NCBI GenBank assembly: GCA_051530055.1
Contig: CM121341.1
Span: 7,874,001 to 7,938,000, forward strand
DNA: 64,000 nt
Direction: 5' to 3'
DNA from: Neoechinorhynchus agilis
Lineage: Eukaryota; Acanthocephala
Shown here in pieces: positions 33,128 through 45,949 of the stretch. How positions within the stretch are numbered: the stretch's first letter is position 1; every line of letters begins with the position of its first letter. The notes beneath the pieces were generated by a model. It saw nothing but the letters and a program-made list of their open reading frames with translations. It did not search any database and was not told where the DNA came from. Position numbers and translations under genes: made by a program.

Positions 33128-34673
33128 TCAATGATCAATATTTTCCTTAACATATTCCGTGTTTTTTCCTTCCATTGCTCTGTCATCATTAACTCCATTA
33201 TTTAAAGATTCAACTGTTTTTATTTCATCATTAATTGAATGTATCTGCAGTATATTTGAACGTAATGGTTTATCATCGGCCGGCGCTCTACGAATACCCA
33301 ATTGATTGCGGCGTTGAACGCAATTTATGGCATTTACTAAAAAGAAATAACGGAGAAACAATTAAAACGAAAAACTAACTTAATACACGCAGAGTTTCGG
33401 TTGAAAATGTATTTGTGGTGTTCAAGTGCTCAGGCAATCCCCATCGATCTCGCGTGTCATTCATGGTGGTTCTAAGAGGTGAGTAAATTCCTAGTCGACT
33501 CGGTCGATTGAAGCAGTTGTCCAGAAACCGGAAATTGAATGGATAAATCGGAACATCAAGCGGTTTAGTGTTCAATAACAATTCATTACTACTTGTTTCA
33601 GGTTGTGAAGACATTCTTAGACCATTGTTCCCTGCCACGGAGTCTATTGGAGCCACTTCTAAATAATGAAAAACACGTTAACGCTCGAGTAAAGTTTTTT
33701 TGGCATGCAGAAGCTAAATTGTTCGTTTTGTGAAACGATTTTGGGGTACTCGAGACAACCAGAAATGAAACTTGTTACACATTAAACACTTTCAAAAGGT
33801 TACTAAATTTGCTTACCATTATCTTCATGAGTTTCGTCGTTTGCTGAACGTGCTTCAGCTGGACTTCGATCCGTCTGACGTTTGTTAGGATATTCAGAGA
33901 TCCCACGATACCACGATTCGGTTACATTTGGTGTGAAGAAGTTAACTCTACTGATCCGGCGGCCGCTGTATTCGGTTGATAGATTGGCGTGAAGTGTTCT
34001 TGTAACATTGGACACTCTGTAAGAGTTTCGAAAATCTTTATAACGAAATTGTGTTATCTAAGACTTTGACAAAGTGAGTGTAGCTTACAGGGATTTGGCG
34101 GATAATTCGCGATTGGCGAGGACTGAAACGCGGGTCTTATAGTCACTCGACGGTTATTGACTTTAAACCGTTTTACCTTCAACAAAACTAATGCTAAAAA
34201 ACACAGTTAACATAGCAAACACTTACATCGCTGAGGGCGCAACATGCACTGTTGGGATTACTGAAGGTAATGAACGCATATCTAAAAAGATTGATTTAAA
34301 ACCCGTTTTTATAAAACGGAAGCAGAACTAACGATCGAGCGACGTGTTCGTTGGCGTTGACCTTCTTAAAAGCTACTATTTTTCCGTACTTTTTAAATGG
34401 TTTGCACACAGCATTCCGATCGGCGTCGTCTCCAGCGTTTGCAACAAATATTCGGTTGAGGATGATGATTGAGTCAAGTGGGATTGCATACTTGTCGAGA
34501 ACTACACGATACCTCAAAGGTAAATTCGGAATGTCGGATTGTTTTGCACAGAACACAATATCTTGGTCAACTTGAACAGTTGTATAGGAGTCGCTACGTT
34601 CTAGTGGCATTATGAAGAAACTCTGTAGGTATAGGATACATTTAGTTTTCGGTGTATATCGTTTCCATGACAA
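33128..34673 (-). CDS. Boule/DAZ-like RRM RNA-binding protein
   Basis: Six exons with consistent phases: 34673-34333, about 34281-34226, 34176-34089, 34014-33817, 33658-33380 and 33336-33128, giving about 389 residues. One RRM: RNP2-like NRIFVANAG, then VCKPFKKYGKIVAFKKV, RNP1-like RSYAFITFSNPNSA, and a closing RFKVNNRRVTIRPAFQSS. The last piece resembles the RRM end of Boule/DAZ (LNIGPAIRK), and NRIFV matches the Boule RNP2. The remaining 230 residues are Ser/Asn/Arg-rich and unlike other families. Boule proteins regulate germ-cell mRNA translation; that role here is an inference. The second ATG of the frame (34610) is an alternative start. It ends 125 bp downstream of MRPL41. Confidence 0.55.
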
Positions 34674-34798
34674 CCTTATGCGAGTAAGCTACAAAATTCT
34701 ACCTAAAATCCCAATTCGACGTATTTTGCCGCCGCGACGCAGCACCTTCCCTCATCGAGTATAGAGAGATATTCTTTTTTTTTGATGTGATTGTAAAA

Positions 34799-35354
34799 CT
34801 ATTTCGTTTGTTTAGACAAGATTCGTTCTTTAACTGCGTGAAAAACGTTTTTTGCTTGAACATGCTCGAATATTTCCTTTGGATGCATGGGCTCGTTTTG
34901 AACGGTAGGCTCTTTACCGTCCACGTCGACATTATAAGAAACGTACGGTTTTAGCTAAAACATCAAATTCTGAGAAGCAATTGAGCAAAAAATGTACCCG
35001 TTCAAGATCATGTGCACTAAGTTCCGGTACAACCAACTCAGGCTCCATTTCCTCAATATAAATGAATCGCATTCGCTTTTTATCCACATATCCAGGGCTT
35101 TGAACATTGTAGTCTGAACAAGCAAAGTTGATGAAGAGAAAAAGAATTGGGAAACGCATACGGTAGCGGGTTTTTAGCAACCAATCATAGCTTCCACCAG
35201 GGCGATGAGGTGAACCGGATTTGGCTGTTGCTCGTTCACGTTTGTCCAGTGGAATTAGACCGCAACGCTTGTGGTCCAAAGGAAAAAAGATGACGGACGA
35301 TGTTGAAAAGTGTCTGTAGATTGATCGGATTCGAGAAAGCAAGTACATCTTCAT
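34799..35354 (-). CDS. MRPL41: Mitochondrial ribosomal protein L41
   Basis: Three exons, 35354-35162, 35113-34998 and 34954-34799, with 48- and 43-nt introns; about 154 residues. A Ser/Arg-rich N-terminus (MYLLSRIRSIYRHFSTSS) suits mitochondrial import. The family block is RFIYIEEMEPELVVPEL, matching RFVQIKEMVPEFVVPDL, followed by LKPYVSYNVDVDG, matching LKPYVSY. The C-terminal HPKEIFEHVQAKNVFHAVK is in the place of the AQLFSEAVAP region. It is a large-subunit protein of the mitoribosome. Same strand as RUVBL2, whose stop is 225 bp upstream of this start. Confidence 0.85.
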
Positions 35355-35578
35355 AAGAACAAGTCAGTTTTAGGTTATTAAAGAATAATCTTGCATTAAA
35401 CTAGTATCAATTAAGATAAAAAAAGTCACGGCTCTAAAGAAACAGAGAATGCTGTAATGGTCAAGCTTAAAAACAGTAAAATTTAACTATATGCCCCACA
35501 TAAGCTAAACATTTCCAGAATTCGACTCTTTCAACCACAATGACACGCATTAGTCAAGACTCAATTTTGTTAGCTTGC

Positions 35579-37023
<1,445 letters not shown>

Positions 37024-37149
37024 CTTCTATCTAAAAAGAGCAATTGTATGCGAAACTATAAATGAAGAACGAAACAACGATTTAAAAATCGAAAATACGT
37101 AAAAAAATTACAATTCGGTCCGGAGTACAATGAAGTTTAAGAATAGAGA

Positions 37150-38870
37150 CGATTAAAAATGTTCAATTATGTAGTTCAAATCGAACTCAAACGACCATAG
37201 GTTCTAAAGACCTTATTAAAAAGGGAACCACAAAGCTCCCAAAGCTAAAAGTTTAGATTTCAGTGCGAAAAAAAGGAGAATTTGTGAATTAGGTGAAACA
37301 AAGATTTTAATTTTTAAACATCGAGGTAGTGATAATCCGGATAAAGGATATTTTGATGATATCAAATTCCTTTTTTCACGAGCAAATGTTTCAAATGAAC
37401 TTTAAAAAAGTTCAAATCGAACTCAAACGACCACAAGTTCTAAAGACCTTATTAAAAAAGAACCACAAAGCTCCCAAAGCTAAAAGTTTAGATTTCAGTG
37501 CGATAGGTTCTAAAGACCTTATTAAAGGGAACCACAAAGCTCCCAAAGCTAAAAGTTTAGATTTCAGTGCGAAAAAAATTTGTGAATTAGGTAAAACAAA
37601 GATTTTAATTTTTAAACATCGTGGTAGTGATAATCCGGATAAAGGATATTTTGATGATATCAAATTCCTTTTTTTCACGAGCAAATGTTTCAAATGAACT
37701 TTAAAAAAGTTCAAATCGAACTCAAACGACCACAGGTTCTAAAGACCTTATTAAAAAGGGAACCACAAAGCTCCCAAAGCTAAAAGTTTAGATTTCAGTG
37801 CGAAAAAAGGAGAATTTGTGAATTAGGTGAAACAAAGATTTTAATTTTTAAACATCGTGGTAGTGATAATCCGGATAAAGGATATTTTGATGATATCAAA
37901 TTCCTTTTTTCACGAGCAAATGTTTCAAATGAACTTTAAAAAAGTTCAAATCGAACTCAAACGACCACAAGTTCTAAAGACCTTATTAAAAAGGGAACCA
38001 CAAAGCTCCCAAAGCTAAAAGTTTAGATTTCAGTGCGAAAAAAGGAGAATTTGTGAATTAGGTGAAACAAAGATTTTAATTTTTAAACATCGAGGTAGTG
38101 ATAATCCGGATAAAGGATATTTTGATGATATCAAATTCCTTTTTTTCACGAGCAAATGTTTCAAATGAACTTTAAAAAAGTTCAAATCGAACTCAAACGA
38201 CCACAAGTTCTAAAGACCTTATTAAAAAGGGAACCACAAAGCTCCCAAAGCTAAAAGTTTAGATTTCAGTGCGAAAAAAGGAGAATTTGTGAATTAGGCG
38301 AAACAAAGATTTTAATTTTTAAACATCGAGGTAGTGATAATCCGGATAAAGGATATTTTGATGATATCAAATTCCTTTTTTCACGAGCAAATGTTTCAAA
38401 TGAACTTTAAAAAAGTTCAAATCGAACTCAAACGACCACAAGTTCTAAAGACCTTATTAAAAAGGGAACCACAAAGCTCCCAAAGCTAAAAGTTTAGATT
38501 TCAGTGCGAAAAAAGGAGAATTTGTGAATTAGGCGAAACAAAGATTTTAATTTTTAAACATCGTGGTAGTGATAATCAGGATAAAGGATATTTTGATGAT
38601 ATCAAATTCCTTTTTTTCACGAGCAAATGTTTCAAATGAACTTTAAAAAAGTTCAAATCGAACTCAAACGACCACAAGTTCTAAAGACCTTATTAAAAAG
38701 GGAACCACAAAGCTCCCAAAGCTAAAAGTTTAGATTTCAGTGCGAAAAAAGGAGAATTTGTGAATTAGGTGAAACAAAGATTTTAATTTTTAAACATCGT
38801 GGTAGTGATAATCAGGATAAAGGATATTTTGATGATATCAAATTCCTTTTTTTCACGAGATCGAGGATTA
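37150..38870. repeat. Tandem satellite, unit about 236 bp
   Basis: Seven units, marked by gttcaaatcgaactcaaacg at about 37174, 37411, 37707, 37944, 38181, 38416 and 38651. The third is about 60 bp longer because ggttctaaagaccttattaa and its neighbourhood are duplicated inside. Units are nearly identical, so the array is young. Each holds aaagctcccaaagctaaaag and cgagcaaatgtttcaaatga. Frames stay open in part (LKRPQVLKTLLKK), but the unit length is not a multiple of three and no domain is visible. Confidence 0.9.
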
Positions 38871-39022
38871 CAACCACCACAATTCTGAAACGATTTTGGC
38901 CGTGATTTTCTAGAGTTTGTCCATTCAAAACTTACGTCAGACTCCTCGTTTGACACGAAAGAAACGTTAGGAAAATTTTTCGGCATTTGTCCTTGTTTGT
39001 TAGTTGTGTTCTTTGTTGTCAT
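38865..39022 (-). other. Orphan coding-like exon at the satellite edge
   Basis: Minus-strand frame MTTKNTTNKQGQMPKNFPNV, continuing to KSRPKSFQNCGGCNPRS, ends where the satellite begins (possible donor tctc|gtgaaa). It looks like a first exon whose downstream exons have been replaced by the array, or lie beyond it. No family recognised. A plus-strand frame at 39189-39419 (76 residues) is also unassigned. Confidence 0.25.
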
Positions 39023-39509
39023 AAATAAACAAAAGACGTGTTTATGCTTTAGTTTTTGTCAATGAGCGCATTTTCGAGTTGGATTGAACATCTCATTGAA
39101 CACGGAAAGTTTTGCGCTCTGTTTCTAAATCCACGGTTTTTAAGCTTTAAAAATCTCACAATGTTTTACATTTTTTTCCTAACGTGATTTGCTCAAAAAG
39201 ACATCTCGCTTTTTTCGGTTCTTTTTTTTGTCACTTTCATCGACTCCTGAAACTGTGAGAGACGCGTTTTTTAATTGTCAGAATTTTATTGTTTCCATAT
39301 CCAAGTCTTCATGGTGTCCGGAGGATGAATCAATCGATGTTTTCGACGTGCAAACGCGTTTTGATGACTTTACGTCTTTTAAAACGAAGTTTCTGTTCGA
39401 TATTTCGCGTCGTAAATAGGCGATTCGAGATCAGGATCATCCTTTCGACCATTTCACCAGTGATCCAGAGTTTATAATCACACACCCAAAAAAAGAGTAT
39501 AATTTGAAG

Positions 39510-40319
39510 ATGTCATTTGATTCGAAGCGTCTATCGGTTCAAGATTCGCCGAATGAGCCGATAATGGATGAAACTGTTCGAGATGAAAGTCCTCGTTATC
39601 CCTTTTCAGTCGTATGGGTACCGATTCCGTTAATAAGGTACACATCCCAACCGTCTTCTTCTTCTTCATCCGCCATTCGAAGCTGGATAATTCCAATGTG
39701 CGGTCATTTGGGTATCTGTAACAGTAGAGGCATAATCCACGATTTCGCTGGATCGGAAACTGTCAACGTAAGCATTCGGAGCTCATTGAAACCACTAAAG
39801 TTTATCTTATAGATCGACGATATGTTATTTGGCAATCCGACGCTCTGTTATCGTATTCTACCAGGAGGACCTTTAACAAACGATGATGCATTCGTTGCAA
39901 AGTGGGACTCGGAAATCACAGAAAATACTGAAAAGTATAAACGGAAAAATGTTAGTTATACGCTTGAGAATAACAGATTTGCACCTAAAATCGTTTTAAG
40001 CATTACTTAATCTTCTCTAATTGCCATTCGTTTGTTTCTGACATTCTTCGAAATTTGGGTTATTCATTTTGGACATACAATCCAGTGTGTCTTTTAGTGC
40101 AAATGATAGTGCGTGGAAATTACGTCCAGTGAGTCTTTTGCTAGAAATTCGGTTTTGTCACTATCAAACTTTAGCTATGGTACAAGAATCCAGGGGTTTT
40201 TACGATCGGTCTCACCGGCCATTCTCTTCTGGACATTTTTGGGTTTGTGTATCGAGTTTTTTTCGAGGTCCATCAGATCGAGCGTTTCCGGAAAAGGTCT
40301 CACTATCAATGGTTATTGA
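39510..40319 (+). CDS. TMEM222: Transmembrane protein 222
   Basis: Five exons with matching phases: 39510-39637, 39683-39767, 39813-39950, 40001-40128 and 40175-40319; introns 45-50 nt; about 207 residues (human 208). Family blocks in order: YPFSVVWVPIPLISW, IIPMCGHLGICNSRGIIHDF, FGNPTLCYRI, then FSNCHSFVSDILRNLGYS (family: DNCHSHVALALN), YNPVCLLVQMIVRGNYV and a C-terminal membrane segment PAILFWTFLGLCIEFF. The NCH motif and the GHLGIC/DFAG motif place it in the PPPDE-related DUF778 family; the molecular role is unknown. The first ATG of the frame is 39510. Confidence 0.92.
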
Positions 40320-40469
40320 TGATTGACAGTGTCAGTTTGTAACATTACCATCCTAAAATTCCGTTTGCACTCAAAAACTAACGCTCTTAAATAAACAAGA
40401 CCTTTCTTGACGCTCATTATTATTTCACAAAAGAAATTGTTCGCAAAGAGTAACAATTAAATCTAGAAA

Positions 40470-41560
40470 GCCTCGGAGGCGCTTGAGGAGACAAATTTTA
40501 AAGGTGTTGAGCTTGAGAGAGCGATGTCCGAGTCTAATTTCAAGTTTGATTGAAATTGAAGATCCAGAATTCTGAGGGAGGTGATTTCGTTGGATGTCAT
40601 TTGGAAGATCGGGGTAGGATATGAGATTGCGGGCGAGGAAGGATCATTTCGAAGCATTTAGAGAAATTGAGATGGAGTTTGTGATTGGTGCAGAAATCTT
40701 TCCTGTGTGTGATTTCTTGGTGGTGATTGGGTGATAGATTAGAGGAGTTTGAGGTTGTTTAGGAAAATATTAAAAGGAAGTGGTGACAGCACAGCACCTT
40801 GACGTAAAATTTGGAGAGATTAGGTGAAGGGATTTTTAAATATCGGATTCGTTTGAGGAGACAAATTTTAAAGGTGTTGAGCTTGAGAGAGAATGATGCC
40901 CGAGTCCAATTTCAAGTTTGATTGAAATTGAAGATCCAGAATTCTGAGGGAGGTGATTCGTTGGATGTCATTTGGAAGATCGGGGGATGATGTAGGGTTG
41001 CGGACGAGGAAGGATCATTTCGAAGCATTTAGAGAAATTGAGATGGAGTTTGTGATTGGTGCAGAAATCTTTCCTGTGTGTGATTTCTTGGTGGTGATTG
41101 GGTGATAGATTAGAGGGGTTTGAGGTTGTTTAGGAAAATATTAAAAGGAAGTGGTGACAGCACAGCACCTTGACGTAAAATTTGGAGAGATTAGGTGAAG
41201 GGATTTTTAAATATCGGATTCGTTTGAGGAGACAAATTTTAAAGGTGTTGAGCTTGAGAGAGTGATGTCCGAGTCTAACTTCAAGTTTGATTGAAATTGA
41301 AGATCCAGAATTCTGAGGGAGGTGATTTCGTTGGATGTCATTTGGAAGATCGGGGTAGGATATGAGATTGCGGGCGAGGAAGGATCATTTCGAAGCATTT
41401 AGAGAAATTGAGATGGAGTTTGTGATTGGTGCAGAAATCTTTCCTGTGTGTGATTTCTTGGTGGTGATTGGGTGATAGATTAGAGGGGTTTGAGGTTGTT
41501 TAGGAAAATATTAAAAGGAAGTGGTGACAGCACAGCACCTTGATGTACTCCTTTGGTTAG
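40470..41560 (-). repeat. Second LINE-RT tandem array, unit about 369 bp
   Basis: Three units of the same RT segment as at 28880-31120 (aggaagtggtgacagcacag at about 40773, 41141 and 41509). Unit boundaries are the same, so both arrays come from one amplified form. The last unit runs directly into the unique RT sequence at 41540-42000, showing the parent element. Confidence 0.88.
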
Positions 41561-42124
41561 GAATAGGTTGATAAAGGAGGTAGAACGGCAGTGAATGTGT
41601 TGTTTGCGATTGTGAAGATAAGACTCGAGCCAGGGGATCTGCAACAAGTTGAGACCAAAATCGGCGAAGGCCCGGAGAAGGAGTGAATGGTCCACTGGGT
41701 CGAATGCTTTCGATAAATCAAGTTGAATGAGACGGGTGACGTGGGAGGGATTATTGTCGAAGTTTCGTATAAAATGCAAAGTAGGGCATCGGTTGCAGAA
41801 AATTTGTGTCGGAAGCCGAGAGAATTGAAAGAAGGCGAGATTTAAACCATTTTTCGATGATCTTTGAAAGAGCAAGTAGATTGGACGGAATGATTCGGCC
41901 TTGGAAGGGCATGAGACGTAGATGCCATATAAAAAACTGAGGTTTGCGGTAAATTCTAGATCGGGATTTTGTAGAGAGCTTTGGGAAGATGTTTGGATAT
42001 AAGGACACGAAAAATACATGGTTAACCCGTTCATTTGCGAAAAGTCGTAAAACAACACGAAAAATACTTGCACGATTCGTTCGTTTGACATCTTTTGGCA
42101 AAAGTTGCGAAGAAATCGGGGCAT
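41480..42124 (-). mobile_element. LINE reverse-transcriptase fragment
   Basis: Minus-strand translation gives RT motifs in order: TLHFIRNFDNN, QLDLSKAFDPVDHSLLL (RT motif A), LESYLHNRKQ, then GVHQGAVLSPLPFNIFLNNL (motif B region). Upstream, another frame supplies ALSKIIEKWFKSRLL, so a frameshift near 41800 has broken the ORF. This is a CR1/Jockey-like non-LTR element, 5'-truncated close to the tRNA-Leu gene. Confidence 0.85.
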
Positions 42125-42136
42125 CCTCCGTGTGGG

Positions 42137-42216
42137 TGACAGCGGTGGGATTCGAACCCACGCCCTTTCGGACTGGTGCCTAAAACCAGCGCCTTAGACC
42201 ACTCGGCCACGCTGCC
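42137..42216 (-). tRNA. tRNA-Leu (anticodon TAG)
   Basis: The minus strand starts ggcagcgtggccgagtggtc, with acceptor stem ggcagcg pairing cgctgtc, including one G-T pair. The A-box is tggccgagtgg, the anticodon arm is ctggt-tttaggc-accag (anticodon TAG), a class II variable arm follows, and the B-box is ggttcgaatcc. The fold is complete with no intron, and this is the strongest RNA gene in the window. CCA is not encoded. It lies just beyond the truncated LINE end. Confidence 0.97.
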
Positions 42217-42640
42217 GGTGACATGAAAGTGGCGAAAATACATAAATCAGTTAAAAGCTTAATAAACCGAGATTAAATCATACAGAACTTTGGAATGTAT
42301 GCAAATTTGTGTAAATTTCACTAAAACTTAAAAGAGAAATTAAGTTGATAAATTGAGTATCGAAAAGATTTGAGTATATTTTTGATCGCCACAGAACAGG
42401 GATTCGAGAACGTGCAATGGATTCAGGTCGTAAATTTTTCGCTCGGGAAAGACTCCTTCCCCATGATAATTTCAAAGCCATTCCTGAATTATGTGATTAG
42501 TCTGGATTTTTCGACTTAAAAGAGAAGTTCACAATATCCACGGACTGCAGTAAAGTTTCATTTCGAAGTTTCCTTTAAATGAAGAAAAGACGACGTAAAT
42601 ATAAAAGAGTTGATCTAAACATTACTCCAGAAACAAACAC
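42217..42640. other. Intergenic, nothing recognised
   Basis: Between the tRNA and the phosphatase there is no domain, repeat or RNA motif that I can identify. A 67-residue minus-strand frame (42481-42278) looks like chance. Confidence 0.4.
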
Positions 42641-42650
42641 AGAACAATGA

Positions 42651-43098
42651 TTATTTATGAAGCTTTAAAAAAGAAGGCTTATTTAACTTGATTTTCTTTT
42701 TTCGTTGAAGTTCAAAATCCGCAGGATCGCTCTTGAGCGACCTTTTTCTTGAAATTTGCCTTTCTGGAAGAGGATGCCTAGCTGGTTGTGCAAAGGTAAT
42801 TAATCTGGCGATAAAATTTAAATTGATATCGAGCTCAACTCCTTTTGACTTCACGTATCTTTAAAGAATGAAAATTGCTAATGAGCTAAAAAGTATGAAC
42901 CGACCTCAAAGCTTGCTCAAAGCCCATATTGAAATTCGATATCATGTACATGATCGCAACTGTCGGTGATCTTGATTTTCCTGCCGTACAATGGATCAAT
43001 ACATTCTTTTTGAGACATCTTGAATGATCTTAAAGAACGCGGCGGAAATTTGAAGTAAATCAATTGTTTTGCCGAGGATAAACTGCTTAAATTTTTCA
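42651..43098 (-). pseudogene. Dual-specificity phosphatase, 5'-incomplete and frameshifted
   Basis: The C-terminal exon 42858-42651 joins across a 46-nt intron to 42905 and upstream. The catalytic signature is intact: VLIHCTAGKSRSPTVAIMYM (HCxxGxSRS), then ALRYVKSKGVELDINLNFIA, the usual post-catalytic helix, and a basic tail. Upstream, ILGKTIDLLQISAAFFKIIQ fits the helix before the active site but lies in another frame; one missing A in the run caaaaag near 43010 would restore the join. The first half of the domain, including the general-acid Asp, was not found, and a duplicated repeat begins at about 43146. Either a truncated pseudogene or a gene with a homopolymer error and unseen upstream exons. 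Confidence 0.65.
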
Positions 43099-43145
43099 CC
43101 ATATAAAAAATAAACAACAAAAATCTTCAAAAAAACACGAAGTGC

Positions 43146-43600
43146 AAGAAATCACTTATAGCCAACAGTCAACTCACAGGATAATCGGATTTGCTGATAA
43201 ATTAGGACCCCGGTGCATATCGTTGAAGATTGGGAAGCGATCGTTTTAATATTGATAAACGAGTGATCCGATTAACCCGTTGACTGTATATTCTGTAAAA
43301 TAAATTCGTAGAAAAAAGCTCTTGATGTTTTTGTTCAAAAAACTCTTTTTTTGCAAAAAGTTCTTCAATTAATCTCGAACAAATATTCATAAGAAAAAAT
43401 CACTTATAGCCAACAGTCAACTCACAGGATAATCGGATTTGCTGATAATTTAGGACGCGGTGCATATCGTTGAAGATTGGGAAGCGATCGTTTTAATATT
43501 GATAAACGAGTGATCCGATTAACCCGTTGACTGTATATTCTTTAAAATAAATTCGTAGAAGAACGCTATTAATGTTTTTGTTCAAAAACCCTTTCGACCA
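43146..43600. repeat. Duplicated block of about 200 bp containing a short inverted-repeat element
   Basis: The block atcacttatagccaacagtc ... aataaattcgtagaa occurs at about 43151-43315 and 43398-43560, a 247-bp offset. Each holds an inverted pair, acagtcaactcacaggataa with atcgga, and tccgattaacccgttgactg, so it looks like a 130-bp MITE duplicated with its flank. Confidence 0.8.
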
Positions 43601-43739
43601 AATATAATTAGGAAAAAATAATCGTTTTTAATACACAAACAAATTTGTCACTCAGTTTCTTATTAGAACCAAATTGTAAAGAATGGAGACAAATGTATTT
43701 ACATCCCGACGTAAGCCGATTAAGCCCAGCATCGACTGT

Positions 43740-43855
43740 ATTATAAAAATCTCTAACATATTTTGTTTGATGATTGGTAAGATAGAGATTAATTTTATAA
43801 AAAAATCGGAATTGATCTCTATTTTCGTAATCATTAAACAAAATATATTCATCCA
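43740..43855. repeat. Short imperfect hairpin
   Basis: atattttgtttgatgattgg with taagatagagat pairs with atctctattttcgtaatcat and taaacaaaatatat. No gene. The neighbouring 43860-44550 stretch shows nothing else that I recognise. Confidence 0.6.
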
Positions 43856-44552
43856 GTATTTTTTCAATTCAAAATAAAGTTTCAAGACGCCTTTAAACGA
43901 CGCTCATATTTAAAATTTCGTTTAATAACTAAAAAACCCCGTTTCTATTAATACCAATAATTCGTTCCATTTCCCGATACTGGAGAAATATCCCATTTTC
44001 CTGCAAATCATCACTAAATCTATACATATGATAATTAATTCTTGTGTTTTGTCCATCGCTGTAGGACCATTGAACTCGAACCAATGGATCGGAGGACAAA
44101 TCCAACACTGTTTTGACATTCATAACCTGTAAAATTGTTCATGGAAGCTGCTTTTAAAAAAACATTTTACTTGAATGATATGCCGAAACTCTGACTTTAA
44201 TCGGGGCGCTCTCCATAAGAGTAAATATGGAACAATTTCAAACGGAGAATCTTTCATACTTTCCGTTTAAATTTAAGAAACCAAAACGAGGACGACGCGT
44301 GAAATTCTACTTTTGTTACAAGACACGTTTTAAACGGTCTAGCCAACTACAAAAAAGAGTTAAAGCTTAAAAAAATTTCATACGTATTAAAAAAAGATTT
44401 TACACAAAGTCGACAACAACAATGAGGAAACAATAACGAATTCTCTCGAGAATAATTTAAGGATTTAGGAATTCAAGTTTTGTTTTAATGAATACTTGAT
44501 CTGTTGTAATGATAAAAAGAAAATCTTTATTAAGCTTCCTGAGAGATTTTCG

Positions 44553-44890
44553 ACTTGAAAATAATTTAATTATTTGATAATTTAAAATGTGAACGGATTC
44601 GGATCTATATTTTTTCAGGCTAAGGACAATAGAGAATGTTGTCCGACTTGTTGAAATTTTAACGACCAAAATATAAATTGTGCTTTATTGTTCGATATCA
44701 TCGTAAATTATTAGTTTAAAGACTTGAACATAATTTAATTGTTTGATAATTTAAAATGTGAACGGATTCGGATCTATATTTTTTCAGGCTAAGGACAATA
44801 GAGAATGTTGTCCGACTTGTTGAAATTTTAACGACCAAAATATCAATTGTGCTTCATTGTTCGATATCATCGTAAATTATTAGTTTAAAG
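44553..44890. repeat. Tandem duplication of about 169 bp
   Basis: Two near-identical units: gtgaacggattcggatctat at 44589 and 44758, gacaatagagaatgttgtcc at 44625 and 44794. Only a few differences. No coding content. Confidence 0.85.
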
Positions 44891-44984
44891 AAAAACATCA
44901 ATACTGCCGGCGTAAACAATGAAATGCGCAATAAAAATCGATACTCTGATTTTCTTAGTTTTGCCACCCTGGATTTCAATTCAC

Positions 44985-45115
44985 TAATTCATTGCCACGA
45001 TATTTCACTTGTCGGACAATTCCGACATTTCCCGAAAAATAACACAATGGCAAAATTTGGGAAAATGTCGGAATTATCCGACAAGTGAAATATCGGGGAA
45101 ATAGAGAACCGAAGA
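44985..45115. repeat. Hairpin with tcggacaattccgacattt arms
   Basis: The left arm cgatatttcacttgtcggac, aattccgacatttcccgaaa pairs with the right arm ttgggaaaatgtcggaatta, tccgacaagtgaaatatcg. A relative with diverged arms is at 58665-58765. Confidence 0.85.
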
Positions 45116-45184
45116 TAATCTAAAAAAATCGATACGGAAGAAACGGAAATTTGTAGGACTGATTTTCGAAAGAGTAAGTTTTTT

Positions 45185-45400
45185 GTAGAAATTATTATAG
45201 TTTCAATTAGCGATGTTTGTTTCAGAAAATAGATTTATCCTGAAAATTTTCGGCCTTTTCGTTTACCTTCTTCAGTCAATTGTTTCCGAAGAAAGATTAA
45301 ATTTTTCTTCGGAAACAATTGACTGAAGAAGGCCAACGAAAAAGCCGAAAATATTCAGGATAAATCTATTTTCTTAAACAAACATCGCTAATTGAAAAAA
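45185..45400. repeat. Long hairpin MITE (caattagcgat family)
   Basis: Arms of about 95 nt from tttcaattagcgatgtttgt to gtttccgaagaaag, with a short loop near 45300. The ends match the smaller hairpin at 21160-21270 and resemble 50550-50637. The inner arms carry cttcttcagtcaattgt and acaattgactgaagaagg, the shared CAGTCA word. Confidence 0.88.
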
Positions 45401-45514
45401 TAAAGTTTTTTGTTATTTTCCATTAGGTTACTCGGGACATAATCATTAAACCGAAATCCGACGAATAAAATTAATCTGCATTTTCTAGTTAAAGTTAAAA
45501 ATCCATTAGTATGT

Positions 45515-45680
45515 GGCGGTGAGGAAAAATTATATATCAAAGACCGACTTTAATTGAAATATTTTGTTCAATAACTTATAGGCAATAATTGACTGAAAAA
45601 TCAGCAGTGTGATTGGACGAAATATTTCAATTAAAGTCAGTCTTTGATATATAAATTTTCCTCACCGCCACATCTCCATT
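45515..45680. repeat. Long hairpin MITE (gtggcggtgagg family)
   Basis: The left arm gtggcggtgaggaaaaatta, tatatcaaagaccgacttta pairs with the right arm taaagtcagtctttgatata, taaattttcctcaccgccac. The inside carries aattgactgaaaaatcagc. A single arm of the same family is at 19798-19886. Confidence 0.88.
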
Positions 45681-45949
45681 TTCTTGATCACCAAACAAAA
45701 TATATCGATAAAATCGGCCCGAGGTTACGTCTCGAAATATGTCAATGAAATATTTTCGACTCTTTCTTAATTGATTTTTTCGTCTTTAATGTTTGACATT
45801 ACTAGTAAGAATTTGTTTGCTTAAAGTCTCCTTATTTGTTTATGGCGGAAAAATGAAGGAGAGTGCTTTAACGAAATTTCAATTTTTTGCCATAAAAAAG
45901 GACATGAACCATTCAAAGTTGTCCGTTAATCAACGAGAAAACATCGGAG

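Noticed and set aside
33803-34015. FTPNVTESWYRG suggested a tektin
   Set aside because: The spliced product has an RRM upstream and none of the tektin repeat (RPNVELC).
42031-42243. Minus-strand ORF reading SVAEWSKALVLGTSPKGRGF
   Set aside because: It is the well-known false translation of a tRNA-Leu gene; the tRNA fold explains the sequence.
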